A stretch of 64,000 nucleotides of DNA from Anagrus nilaparvatae (GCA_022575985.1 JAKSXM010000007.1:20028501-20092500), one strand, 5' to 3'; positions 32,372-40,419 are shown, numbered from the stretch's first letter. Notes: generated from the sequence alone by a model not told the origin. Numbers and translations are program-made.

Positions 32372-33433
32372 CTAGTTAATTATAAAAAATTCATGCAAGC
32401 CTTTTCTGTAACGTCCATTATTAATATCACTTTCTTTATCTATTACAATAAATCCAAATTTATCTTTCCAGCATTTGTCACATAATTCCTTAAACTTATT
32501 GAATTTCATATCAGTATTCACATGATTTTTATAAATATGCTTTGTATTAGAATCATCTTGTTTAAAAATGATTAGAAAATTCACATTATCTCTAACATAT
32601 TGTTTTGGAACTGCAGAATAAGATTGACACAAGTAAAAACTATCAACATATTTATGTCTTCCTCTTGAATAAAATTCATTACAACTCTTCTGACTCTCCA
32701 ATTGTATATCATCAAAAATCATTAAACTGAATGGAAAAACTTTTTCAGGTGGTAAGACTTGATCCTGCTCAGTAAATTCAAAGTACCTCATTCCTTCTAA
32801 GGGTTTAAGAACACCGGGAATCCCATTAATTACCATTTTTATATAATTAAATTTTGGTTGATCTGCTGATTTCGAGTAAACGTAAATGTATACAAATCTC
32901 AGTCCATTTTCATGTTCAATTATTGCCAATAACACGTTAGTTTTTCCACAGTTCGATCTGCCACAAATAACACCACGAATAGTATTTGGAAATAAGCTAC
33001 CATTACGTTTAAATTGTACAATACCGTCACCAATAATTTCATCATAATTTATTACTGGTAAGGTTAATTTTTGACGTTTACATTTTATATCTGGTGAATG
33101 TTCTCTTTGATGATTAAATTTTTCTATTACTGGAGAAATTTCCCTTTTGCGTTTTAATTTTAAATAATTCTTTTTTTGACGCTTACAATTTTTAACTGGA
33201 GAATGTTCTCTTTGATGATTAAATTTTTCTATTACTGGAGAAGTTTCCCTTTTACGTTTTAATTTTAAATAATTCTTTTTTTGACGCTTACAATTTTTAA
33301 CTGGAGAATGTTCTCTTTGATGATTAAATTTTTCTATTACTGGAGAAGTTTCCCTTTTACGTTTTAATTTTAAATAATTCTTTTTTTGACGTTTACAATT
33401 TTTAACTGGAGAATTCCTACTTAGACGTTTCAT
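32372..33433 (-). CDS. A32/FtsK-like genome-packaging ATPase
   Basis: 353 aa. P-loop ATPase of the HerA/FtsK-related packaging family that pumps viral DNA into capsids. Walker A GRSNCGKT is at residues 158-165, and Walker B SLMIFDD is at 236-242 with the acidic pair D241-D242. The usual Polinton ATPase has a short basic N-terminus. Here residues 8-112 are three near-perfect 35-residue repeats (KNCKRQKKNYLKLKRKRE..) plus a partial fourth, strongly basic and resembling nuclear-localisation or DNA-binding sequence. The first leftward gene from the divergent promoter: a TATA box at 33493-33500 and TCAGTA initiator at 33465-33470 serve it. Start codon at 33431-33433. Confidence 0.85.
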   Translation of the reverse strand: MKRLSRNSPVKNCKRQKKNYLKLKRKRETSPVIEKFNHQREHSPVKNCKRQKKNYLKLKRKRETSPVIEKFNHQREHSPVKNCKRQKKNYLKLKRKREISPVIEKFNHQREHSPDIKCKRQKLTLPVINYDEIIGDGIVQFKRNGSLFPNTIRGVICGRSNCGKTNVLLAIIEHENGLRFVYIYVYSKSADQPKFNYIKMVINGIPGVLKPLEGMRYFEFTEQDQVLPPEKVFPFSLMIFDDIQLESQKSCNEFYSRGRHKYVDSFYLCQSYSAVPKQYVRDNVNFLIIFKQDDSNTKHIYKNHVNTDMKFNKFKELCDKCWKDKFGFIVIDKESDINNGRYRKGLHEFFIIN

Positions 33434-33464
33434 TTTTATGTGTCTGTGTTAGTAGTTAATTACA

Positions 33465-33517
33465 TACTGAGACTTTTTCTATAAATACAATCTATTTATA
33501 GTCAAGAGCTCATTCTT
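33465..33517. promoter_or_regulatory. Divergent, symmetrical core promoter of the Polinton
   Basis: Two TATA boxes face apart within ~20 bp: TATAAATA at 33480-33487 (plus) and its mirror at 33493-33500 (minus). Each has an arthropod-type initiator 32 bp downstream: TCATTC with A at 33512 on the plus strand, and TCAGTA with A at 33468 on the minus strand. They would drive the PLA2 capsid gene to the right and the ATPase to the left. Confidence 0.75.
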
Positions 33518-33537
33518 TAACTGACTCTCATAGAAAG

Positions 33538-34425
33538 ATGATCACTAATGGTAGTGGATTAATAAACACTTTAATTAATAAACTTCCAGTAGAACTTCAT
33601 TTTCCAGGATATAGATATTTATAATAGTAATATTTATTTATTAAAAATATTTATTAAATTTATTCAATCAGATACTGTGGCCCTGGCACAAAACTAGCTA
33701 AACGTCTTGCTCGAGGAGATAAAGGTATAAATCCTCTAGATTCAGCTTGCAAGGAACACGATATTGCATATTTTCAAAATCAAAATAACATCGAAGAGAG
33801 AAATAAAGCGGATCAAATATTAGCTGATAAAGCTTGGGAACGAGTAAAGTCTTCAGACGCCGGATTTGGTGAAAGAGCTGCTGCTTTAGCTGTAACTAAC
33901 ATCATGAAAGCAAAATCAAAATTAGGAATGGGATGTTCTGAAATCAGAAAGTGTGCAAGGAGAAAGGGTATAAATAATAAAAAGAAAGGTGGATTTATTC
34001 CATTCAGAACTATCGTAGCAGCTGCAAAAAAATCTATGATAAAAAGTAATAATGCAAAAAAAATTATATCGTCTGCTATTAAAGCAGCTCGCAAAGCTGT
34101 AAAAAAGAAGGGAGGAAAAAATAAGGTTAATAAAGTAAGAGTTTTACCCCTTCCATACAAAACAGGGGGTGTCTTGCCCCTAGTTCCAATTTTTGCTGGG
34201 TTAAGTGCCTTAGGTGCCTTAGCAGGTGGCGCTTCAGGAGTAGCTAAAGCTATAAATGATTCAATCGCTGCCAAAAAACAACTTGAAGAATCCAAGAGAC
34301 ATAATCAAGCTATGGAGCAAGTTGCTTTGGGTAAAGGATTATATTTGAGACCTTATAAAGTTGGAAATGGATTACGACTGTACAATGAAAATATTGTTGT
34401 TAGTAGAAAAAAAAAAACTTCATAA
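33538..34425 (+). CDS. PLA2-bearing minor capsid protein, with 57-bp in-frame interruption
   Basis: ATG at 33538, 26 nt after the initiator. The N-terminus leads into a parvovirus VP1-type phospholipase A2 domain. It has the calcium loop CGPG at about 33676-33687 and the active-site stretch DSACKEHD (His-Asp dyad) at about 33736-33759. Such domains help virions breach endosomal membranes. After the PLA2 come a basic stretch (Lys/Arg-rich) and a Gly/Ala hydrophobic segment (FAGLSALGALAGGASG), then an amphipathic tail, reminiscent of adenovirus membrane-lytic or core proteins. Between codons at 33613 and 33670 a 57-bp AT-rich stretch with an in-frame TAA at 33622-33624 interrupts the domain just before the calcium loop. 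It is bounded by AGATA repeats and ends ..tcaatcag. Intron-like in size but lacking a GT donor; otherwise an insertion. Confidence 0.75.
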
Positions 34426-34508
34426 ATTTACCATCGAGGGCTCTCACTAACACAGATTTACTCAAGTATGCAAAAGTATTAAAAATTCCATATTTCAGAG
34501 GAGTTTTT

Positions 34509-34790
34509 ATGAGAAATTTACTACCAAGAAATGGTCCATTGACCAATGAGTCTGCAATAGTAAATTTAGATGATAAAGATGGTTCTGGTACACATTGGGT
34601 TGCATATCGTAAAAGAAAAAATAAAGTTTTGTATTTTGACAGTTTTGGAAATCTCAAGCCTCCATTAGAGCTCATAGAATATTTTAAACCAGCTAAAATT
34701 AATTACAATTATCAAAGATATCAACAATTTGATACTTTTATCTGTGGTCATTTATGCCTAAAATTTTTAAGTAATCAGTTGGATAAATAA
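34509..34790 (+). CDS. Adenain/Ulp1-like cysteine protease (maturation protease)
   Basis: From the first available ATG, 93 aa. Catalytic positions are visible: His29 in GTHWVAY, Asp44 in YFDSFG, a Gln-rich QQFD about six residues before the nucleophile, and Cys79 in FICGHLC. This order, H-D/E-Q-C, is the adenovirus protease/Ulp1 type used by Polintons for capsid maturation. The same frame is open back to 34407 and reads as the usual N-terminal strand (RALTNTDLLKYAK..PYFRGV) but has no ATG. The codon at 34422-34424 is ATA, where a start would be expected. The upstream A11 run (34407-34417) could alternatively allow a -1 shift from the capsid gene. Truncated or unusually expressed. AATAAA overlaps its stop. 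Confidence 0.78.
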   Translation: MRNLLPRNGPLTNESAIVNLDDKDGSGTHWVAYRKRKNKVLYFDSFGNLKPPLELIEYFKPAKINYNYQRYQQFDTFICGHLCLKFLSNQLDK

Positions 34791-34794
34791 AGGT

Positions 34795-34828
34795 TATAAA
34801 AGCAGCATTTTCTGAAAAACAATTCAGT
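34795..34828 (+). promoter_or_regulatory. Core promoter for the penton-like gene
   Basis: TATAAAAG at 34795-34802 and initiator TCAGTA with A at 34826, 31 bp apart. The ATG is at 34844. The box begins a few bases after the protease stop. Confidence 0.65.
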
Positions 34829-34843
34829 ATTACTCTGACTGTC

Positions 34844-35530
34844 ATGAGTGAATCATTGATAATAAGCTTATCAGCTCGTTCATCTGTTTTGGAATCAAGA
34901 TTTTTTCCACCAATTGAACTTCATCCAAATAAAAATTACGTTATTGGATTGATTGAGTTACTTACGTTTAACTCTATTCCAAATATTGATGATAGCTGTA
35001 ATAAATTTTACTTATCTGATTTTGAAACAATAAAAATTCCTACTGGAAGCTACGAGGTCGAAGATATTCAAAAGTATCTCTCAGAAAAATTAAAAGATAT
35101 TTCATTTAGTCTAAAAGCAAATAATAACACTCTTCAAAGTATAATACAGTGTGAAAAAGAAATAGATTTTGAACCGCAAGATTCAATTGGTAAATTATTA
35201 GGGTTTAAACCACAAAAGTTGGCCCCCAATATTCAACTTACATCTGAACTTCCAGTATCTATATTAAAAGTTAACGTTCTCAGAGTAGAGTGCAATATTG
35301 CAAGAGGAGCTTACAATAACGGACAAGAAGTACACAATATATACGAATTTTTCCCAGCAGTTCCACCAGGATTTAAAATTATTGACCGACCTTTGGAAAT
35401 CATATACTTACCTGTATTTGTAAAAAATTTAGATTCTATTCAATTACGAATAGTTGATCAAGACGGTGATTTAGTGAATTTTCGTGGTGAAACTATATCC
35501 ATAAGATTACATATAAAAACTGTTTCATAA
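34844..35530 (+). CDS. Penton-like minor capsid protein
   Basis: 228 aa from ATG at 34844. Conserved features of the Polinton penton (single jelly-roll vertex protein) are visible: FNSIPNIDDSCNKFY in the first third, IPTGSYEVEDIQKYL, then LKVNVLRVECNI..GAYNNGQ and the C-terminal RIVDQDGDLVNFRGE motif. Length is normal for the family and no break is seen. Its stop codon overlaps the start of the next small gene (TAATG). It would sit at capsid vertices with the major capsid protein encoded downstream. Confidence 0.82.
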   Translation: MSESLIISLSARSSVLESRFFPPIELHPNKNYVIGLIELLTFNSIPNIDDSCNKFYLSDFETIKIPTGSYEVEDIQKYLSEKLKDISFSLKANNNTLQSIIQCEKEIDFEPQDSIGKLLGFKPQKLAPNIQLTSELPVSILKVNVLRVECNIARGAYNNGQEVHNIYEFFPAVPPGFKIIDRPLEIIYLPVFVKNLDSIQLRIVDQDGDLVNFRGETISIRLHIKTVS

Positions 35531-35679
35531 TGGGAATAGTATTTAAAACAAAAACTGAATCAGGTTATTTAAGGAAGAAACAATGGTCACCAGCAATCAG
35601 TTATCATCGAGCAGTGAAAGCGTTAACACGTCAGAATCAACAGTTTCTTGCAAGTCTAGGACTAAAACTCCGTCGCTGA
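35530..35679 (+). CDS. 49-aa basic protein, conserved in position
   Basis: ATG at 35530 overlaps the penton stop by one base. The product is Lys/Arg-rich and ends with the block LTRQNQQFLASLGLKLRR. I recognise this style of short C-terminal block from small proteins next to capsid genes in insect Polintons, but I know no function. The tight overlap implies coupled expression from the penton transcript. A structural or DNA-condensing role is possible. Confidence 0.6.
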   Translation: MGIVFKTKTESGYLRKKQWSPAISYHRAVKALTRQNQQFLASLGLKLRR

Positions 35680-35716
35680 AAGAAAAAATTTTCTGTGTTT
35701 TATTTTGCTGTATAAG

Positions 35717-36937
35717 ATGGAGGAAGTATTAAATATCGATGAACCTGTCATTTTCGATGACTCTCTTGCCGACTATGAAATACACACTCATCAACCTTAT
35801 GCTACGTCATCTTATAAAAATAGTGATACGATAGTTATAGCTATTCAACAGCAAGATCGTTGCATCTTACCATCAAAGAGTTTCTTGCATATCCAAGGAA
35901 AACTCACTAAAGCTAATGGGACAAAATCCGAAAAAATTAAACTCGTTAATAATGCGTTTGCATTTTTATTCTCAGAAATTCGGTACAAGATAAATGGTGA
36001 GGTCATTGATACCTGTAAAAACGTAGGAATAACTACTCTCATGAAAGGGTATCCATCTTTCACTGAAATTCAATCAAATATTTTGGAAAATGCTGGCTGG
36101 TTATTGAAAGATGGAAATAAAATCATTGATGAAGATGGGAATTTTGATGTAATTTATCCTTTATGGATACTTTTTGGATTACATGAAAAATTCGATAAAG
36201 TTATTATTAACGTCAGTCATATTCTTGAATTTGTAAGATCAAACAATGATACAAATGCAATTATTCAAGATGGAGCCGTAGATGAATCATTTAAATTTAC
36301 AATAAACAAATTTGAATGGTGTGTACCAAATTTGATACCATCGGATACTGCAAAAATAAGTCTGCTTAAGCAAATAGAAAAAGATAATCCCATAAAAATG
36401 GGTTATCACTCTTATGAATTATTTGTATATCCATCACTTCCATTATCTACTAAAACAGTATGGACAGTAAAGACATCAACTCAACTAGAAAAGCCACGTT
36501 TTGTTATAGTAGGATTTCAAACAAATAGAGATAATAATAGAACAGCGAATGCTAGTCATTTTGATCACTGTCATATAACTAATGTAAAACTATATTTGAA
36601 TTCTCAAAGTTTTCCGTACGGAAATTTAAATCTCGATATAGCAGGCAATAATTACTCACTTTTGTATGATATGTTTTTGAGATTTCAAATATCTTATTAT
36701 GGAAAAGAATACGCGGAGTCTTTTATTGATCGAAAAAAATTTATAAATGAAACACCATTGATTGTAATAGATTGTTCAAAACAAAATGAATCTATGAAAT
36801 ATGCACCTGTAGATGTTAGGTTAGAATTCGAGACTAGCCGCGCTTTTCCAGCAAATACAACTGCGTATTGCTTAATCATACATGATAGGATGGTGCAATA
36901 CAAACCAATCAGTGGTGAAGTAAGAAAGTTAGTTTAA
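35717..36937 (+). CDS. Major capsid protein (double jelly-roll, hexon-like)
   Basis: 406 aa from the ATG at 35717; upstream frame codons have no ATG. Recognised as the Polinton major capsid protein by its N-terminal signature (HTHQPYATSSYKNSDTI..QQQDRCILPSKSFLHIQGKL), the INGEVIDTCKNVG region, and a C-terminal half with ANASHFDHCHITNVKLYLNSQ and a NYSLLYDMF stretch. Its size and the order penton, small gene, MCP fit the family. It would form the trimeric capsomers of an icosahedral shell. No break seen. AAATAAA lies 10 bp after the stop. Confidence 0.85.
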   Translation: MEEVLNIDEPVIFDDSLADYEIHTHQPYATSSYKNSDTIVIAIQQQDRCILPSKSFLHIQGKLTKANGTKSEKIKLVNNAFAFLFSEIRYKINGEVIDTCKNVGITTLMKGYPSFTEIQSNILENAGWLLKDGNKIIDEDGNFDVIYPLWILFGLHEKFDKVIINVSHILEFVRSNNDTNAIIQDGAVDESFKFTINKFEWCVPNLIPSDTAKISLLKQIEKDNPIKMGYHSYELFVYPSLPLSTKTVWTVKTSTQLEKPRFVIVGFQTNRDNNRTANASHFDHCHITNVKLYLNSQSFPYGNLNLDIAGNNYSLLYDMFLRFQISYYGKEYAESFIDRKKFINETPLIVIDCSKQNESMKYAPVDVRLEFETSRAFPANTTAYCLIIHDRMVQYKPISGEVRKLV

Positions 36938-36958
36938 GGAGTGGGGGAAATAAAAAGA

Positions 36959-37007
36959 GTGGGGATAACTATATAAAAGACAACGATCTTTACGAAATTC
37001 CTCATTC
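36959..37007 (+). promoter_or_regulatory. Promoter with GTGGGGATAAC module
   Basis: GTGGGGATAAC at 36959-36969, TATAAAAG two bases later (36972), initiator TCATTC with A at 37004 (32 bp). The ATG at 37015 follows closely. The same module with the same spacing is upstream of the next gene. Confidence 0.65.
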
Positions 37008-37014
37008 TCTCACC

Positions 37015-37764
37015 ATGGAGTACATCGTTGACTTCCAGTCTTTCAAGCTCACCTCCAACGAATTCGCTATCAAGGAATTGGCGATTTTACAACTAGGAAG
37101 TCGTCAAACACCAGATGTCTTCGTGTTCAAGCCACCATGTCACTGGTTCGATCTTCCTATACGCTGCAGAGTAGAAAATAATTGGCTGGAAAAAAATTAT
37201 CTAACAATGACGTGGGAATCTGGTGATATTCCATATAATCAAGTTGAAAGTATTTTAAAATCTGCTTTATCTGATGCAGATAAAATTTATGTAAAAGGTT
37301 TGCAGAAAGTTAAGTGGCTTGAAAAATATTTTAATAACGTTATTAATTTAGAAGATATTTCAAAATGTCCGACTCTAAAAGCATTAAAAAAATGGCGGAT
37401 TCCAGACTATTTATGTAAACATCATCAATATTTGAATATGGTTTGTGCAGTGTACAATGTGTTATTGCTTGAAAAATATATGAATATAAATAAACCTTGT
37501 TTAGAACGATCTTTTGAAATTTATGGTAAATTAAAACAACTTTCTTTAATGGAAACTGAAGATATTGCAAACTTGCCTAAAGAATTTATTGTAAATGTGG
37601 CTGCAGAAAATGTTGACGCTGCATGGGATAAAATGCCCGAACATTATAAAATTGATTGTGATATTTTTATGTGTGTTAGATGTAGAATACATGATCATTC
37701 AGATAAACGTGTTACTCCTATGATAAAGGAGTGTAAATATTGTATGGAAACTATAAATATGTAA
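37015..37764 (+). CDS. Putative nuclease-like Polinton protein with C-terminal zinc motif
   Basis: 249 aa from ATG at 37015. I recognise the N-terminal pattern (VDFQSF.., KELAILQL, a PP-rich strand, NNWLEKNYLTMTW, IYVKGLQKVKWLEKYF..VINLEDI..CPTLKAL, then a Cys/His segment). It comes from a family of insect proteins encoded in virus-like elements. The arrangement of acidic residues resembles a degenerate DEDD exonuclease (RNase H fold), but motif I is D-x-Q rather than D-x-E, so activity is uncertain. The last 40 residues hold two CxxC pairs (FMCVRC.., KECKYC), probably binding zinc. It has its own TATA promoter and an AATAAA about 10 bp after the stop. If it is a nuclease, it could act in DNA replication or recombination. 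Confidence 0.55.
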   Translation: MEYIVDFQSFKLTSNEFAIKELAILQLGSRQTPDVFVFKPPCHWFDLPIRCRVENNWLEKNYLTMTWESGDIPYNQVESILKSALSDADKIYVKGLQKVKWLEKYFNNVINLEDISKCPTLKALKKWRIPDYLCKHHQYLNMVCAVYNVLLLEKYMNINKPCLERSFEIYGKLKQLSLMETEDIANLPKEFIVNVAAENVDAAWDKMPEHYKIDCDIFMCVRCRIHDHSDKRVTPMIKECKYCMETINM

Positions 37765-37871
37765 TTTTTTTATCAATAAAACAAAATATAACCTATATCT
37801 TTTTTATTTATTTTTCATCTCCTTTTAATTTCTTTGGAGGGGATAAAAAACAGGTAGGGGTATAAAAAAAA

Positions 37872-37919
37872 GTGGGGATAACATTATAAATTAAATTTCT
37901 TTAAAATAAATTCTCATTC
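37872..37919 (+). promoter_or_regulatory. Promoter with GTGGGGATAAC module (second copy)
   Basis: GTGGGGATAAC at 37872-37882, TATAAA at 37885-37890, initiator TCATTC with A at 37916 (31 bp). It drives the rightmost gene, whose ATG lies beyond a leader intron. Confidence 0.65.
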
Positions 37920-38045
37920 CTGCTTTGACCAGGGCTTGTGTAAACAGCTCTCTCTGGAAATCCACCAGGTTGTGTATACGACTTGTCTTTTTCTTGAGCA
38001 ACTGCAGAATCACCAAGTTGACTTCTTCTAGAGCAATTTCATTAA

Positions 38046-38106
38046 GTAAATATAATTTTTCGAAATTATTTTTAAATTCAATATTTATAACCTTTTATTT
38101 TTACAG
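38046..38106 (+). other. Predicted 61-bp leader intron
   Basis: Between the initiator at 37914 and the ATG at 38108 there is no upstream ATG. A GT donor (TTAA|GTAAAT at 38046) and a strong acceptor (ccttttatttttacag|AATG at 38106) delimit 61 bp, a typical insect intron size. Splicing would place the ATG two bases after the junction. Confidence 0.55.
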
Positions 38107-38107
38107 A

Positions 38108-38743
38108 ATGATTAATAACATTTCGATTTCATTGGGGTCTGGTGTAGACCTTCACCTCGGTATACATATTATTCCAGATGTACATTTGTTAATAACAGCA
38201 ATAAACAATTCAAAGGATAATGAGACCATATTTTCATTGAAAGCTTTACAACAATTTTGTTCAATAAATCTAGATGATTATGTTCACACAGGAATAACTA
38301 TGGGTGTAGGTCCAAACAAAACTTGGCCAGAATTAGATGGAGGAATAAAAATTTCAAAAACTCTTATTGGTTTTTATGATGGGGTTAGATTTACTCAAAA
38401 AGGTTTCAAAATAACTCTATCAACTGAGTCAGCTAAGCTTCTACAAAAAGCATATCCAACTATCGAATACTATCACGATCAAATAAGCAGTAGAATTCCA
38501 GAAGTTAAAGAAGCTTATGAAAAATTTCTTTCACTATTGAATGCAGATGATTCACCTGATGATGTAGAGAAAAAAATTACAGAAAATGCTACAACACCTA
38601 TTGAAAAAGAAATGATACTCATCTCATATGGTTTCTACAATATAATTCAAAAGAGAAATGAACTAAAAGTGGAAACTCAAGTCAAACCAAAACTTAAGAA
38701 AGTACAAAATAAATCTAAAAGTATTAAAAAAGCAAAAAAATAA
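38108..38743 (+). CDS. Lys-rich tailed Polinton protein, unknown
   Basis: 211 aa from ATG at 38108; the longer open frame upstream lacks an ATG and is probably leader. The N-terminal two thirds look globular (SLGSGVDLHLG..PDVHLL.., GITMGVGPNKTWPELDGG). I recognise no domain. The last ~25 residues are Lys-rich (KPKLKKVQNKSKSIKKAKK), suggesting nucleic-acid binding or nuclear import. The final 19 codons lie inside the right TIR, so their evolution is coupled to the left TIR copy. AATAAA follows within 15 bp. It is the last rightward gene, under a TATA promoter of the GTGGGGATAAC type. Confidence 0.6.
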   Translation: MINNISISLGSGVDLHLGIHIIPDVHLLITAINNSKDNETIFSLKALQQFCSINLDDYVHTGITMGVGPNKTWPELDGGIKISKTLIGFYDGVRFTQKGFKITLSTESAKLLQKAYPTIEYYHDQISSRIPEVKEAYEKFLSLLNADDSPDDVEKKITENATTPIEKEMILISYGFYNIIQKRNELKVETQVKPKLKKVQNKSKSIKKAKK

Positions 38744-38820
38744 TGTAATTTTTATAAATAAATTTATTAATTCTATTTGATTCTTTTTATTTTTACCCCC
38801 ACCCTTCACACATAAAAGAT

Positions 38821-38856
38821 CACTAACAAGACCTAATTACTTAGGCCATGTTAGTG
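38821..38856. repeat. 36-bp palindrome in right TIR
   Basis: Mirror copy of 27239-27274, just upstream of the tRNA-like gene. Confidence 0.5.
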
Positions 38857-38872
38857 CTCTATTATTACATAT

Positions 38873-38957
38873 GCTGTGGTATCCAAGTGGTTAAGGGTTG
38901 CTATCGAGGGCAATGGGTTAACAAAAACCCGCGCAGGTTCGAACCCTGCCCACAGCG
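38873..38957 (+). tRNA. tRNA-Ser-like gene (CGA) in the right TIR
   Basis: Identical partner of the left-TIR copy. The acceptor stem, class-II variable arm, T-arm and box B are intact, the anticodon arm is one base short, and ttttttt follows at 38961-38967 as a Pol III terminator. It is preserved in both TIRs without a mismatch. Confidence 0.7.
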
Positions 38958-39165
38958 AAATTTTTTTACCGACATCAATCTACATTATCGACTTGGCCCT
39001 ACCTTACCAATTCAAATCTACTTTACCGACACACCTCTGGGGTACATCATCCTCTGGGGGAAGGTCCCCGTTGGGGTATCTTTTTTGGGTATCTTTCTTG
39101 GGTATCTTTCTTGGGTATCTTTCTTGGGTATCTTTCTTGGGTATCTTCCCCTTTACTATACTACT

Positions 39166-39171
39166 CACGAT
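39166..39171. repeat. Target-site duplication, right (cacgat)
   Basis: Six bases directly outside the right TIR, matching the left flank. Confidence 0.85.
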
Positions 39172-40415
39172 CACCCTATGTATGCAATACATAGATGAAA
39201 ACTAGCCTTATAAGTTTGTCAGGTCAAAAAACGGAAAAATTTCTAAATTGTCCAATTCGTGGAGAAATTTGGTCCCCAGATCATTCCGATGCCTCTAAAT
39301 GCTTATATTGCCTTGGTGTGTGATAATAAATAATAGTTTTCAATTTATGAGATTGTGGATCCCATCAACGTTATTAAAGAGAAAATACTCAATAAATATG
39401 TGATCGTGCCTGAAATAAAAAAGCCTTAGCTTTTTTATAATTCTTTATGATTTTTATTATTTATTAATTAATCCAAATTTTATTGAATTAAACATTTAAC
39501 GCCCAAGAGCCTATCTATGAGTTCTAAATTAATTTTAAAACCAAAATCTATTTTTCTAAAAATGTATCCATATGTTAAAAAGTCTCTATTCTCAGAATTT
39601 GATTTCAAACTTTCTATAAAATTAACCGGATACTCATTATTTAGGGTAAAAGTTGGATACTAAAAAAAATCGACTCTTTGCTTATCAGTATTGTAAATAG
39701 CATCAAAAAAAGGTATACTTAATGAAGAATAATAAAATTTTCATTTTTTGTATATGTTTTAGGACACATTTTTTTTGCATGATTTTTCTTAATTTGAAAA
39801 TGGCGGATGCAGAATTAGAAAAAATTACGAAAAACAAGTTGCATTAGATTATTTGTTTTTAGGAATATTTTTTGGAATTTTACATAAATATTGGTTTTAA
39901 AATTAATTTAGTATTCAAAAAGAAATCTAAACGTAAAATTTCAAATATTAATATTACATATATATTTTTGTACTAAACCTAGTTCAAAGAATATGCAACT
40001 CCATCCGTATGCATTCTATATATAATTCAATTATCATTGAATTTTTTTATTCTTATACATTGATTCAGTTTTAAAAATTGATTTGAAACTAATAACTAAT
40101 TTAATTCTTCTGAAGGTTACTTCATTGAAATAAAACCGAAATAAAACTTTGTGGACCCATAACTTTTTCTAGAACACGTCACCGAAAAAATTAGAATACA
40201 AAAGTAGGTATGCTTTGATTCTGAAATACGAAATCTGGGGTCCAAAGTGGCTGGGCAGTACAGGACATGAGATCAGCAAAAACTACCCCATTTTAGTTTT
40301 TTTGCAATATTTTGGAAGCAGAGCTAAAATTATCTAATTAACTGCCTTTTTTGAAGAAAGGGTAAGAAAATATAATTACAAGCTCTAATTGGGCTATAAG
40401 ACTAATTATAGGACG
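39172..40415. other. No gene seen
   Basis: Host DNA to the right of the Polinton; AT-rich, nothing supported. Confidence 0.4.
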
Positions 40416-40419
40416 TGAA

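Larger units (their letters stand above)
26930..39165. mobile_element. Polinton/Maverick-type endogenous virus-like element, complete by its ends
   Basis: 12,236 bp bounded by 482-bp terminal inverted repeats, with ends 5'-AG..CT-3' and a perfect 6-bp duplication cacgat at 26924-26929 and 39166-39171, all Polinton hallmarks. It encodes a retroviral-type integrase, an FtsK/A32-like packaging ATPase, an adenain-like protease, major and penton-like capsid proteins and a PLA2-bearing minor capsid protein, plus accessory proteins. Leftward and rightward gene blocks diverge from a shared promoter at about 33.5 kb. The expected type-B DNA polymerase is absent, so replication would need a helper or another strategy. 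The TIRs appear identical by eye, which points to recent insertion (or gene conversion), even though some genes carry breaks. Confidence 0.92.
38684..39165 (-). repeat. Right terminal inverted repeat of the Polinton
   Basis: Mirror copy of the left TIR. Its inner boundary lies inside the last gene, so the final ~19 codons and stop of that gene are part of the TIR. It also contains the plus-strand tRNA-Ser-like gene and the 13-bp repeats near the terminus. Confidence 0.9.
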
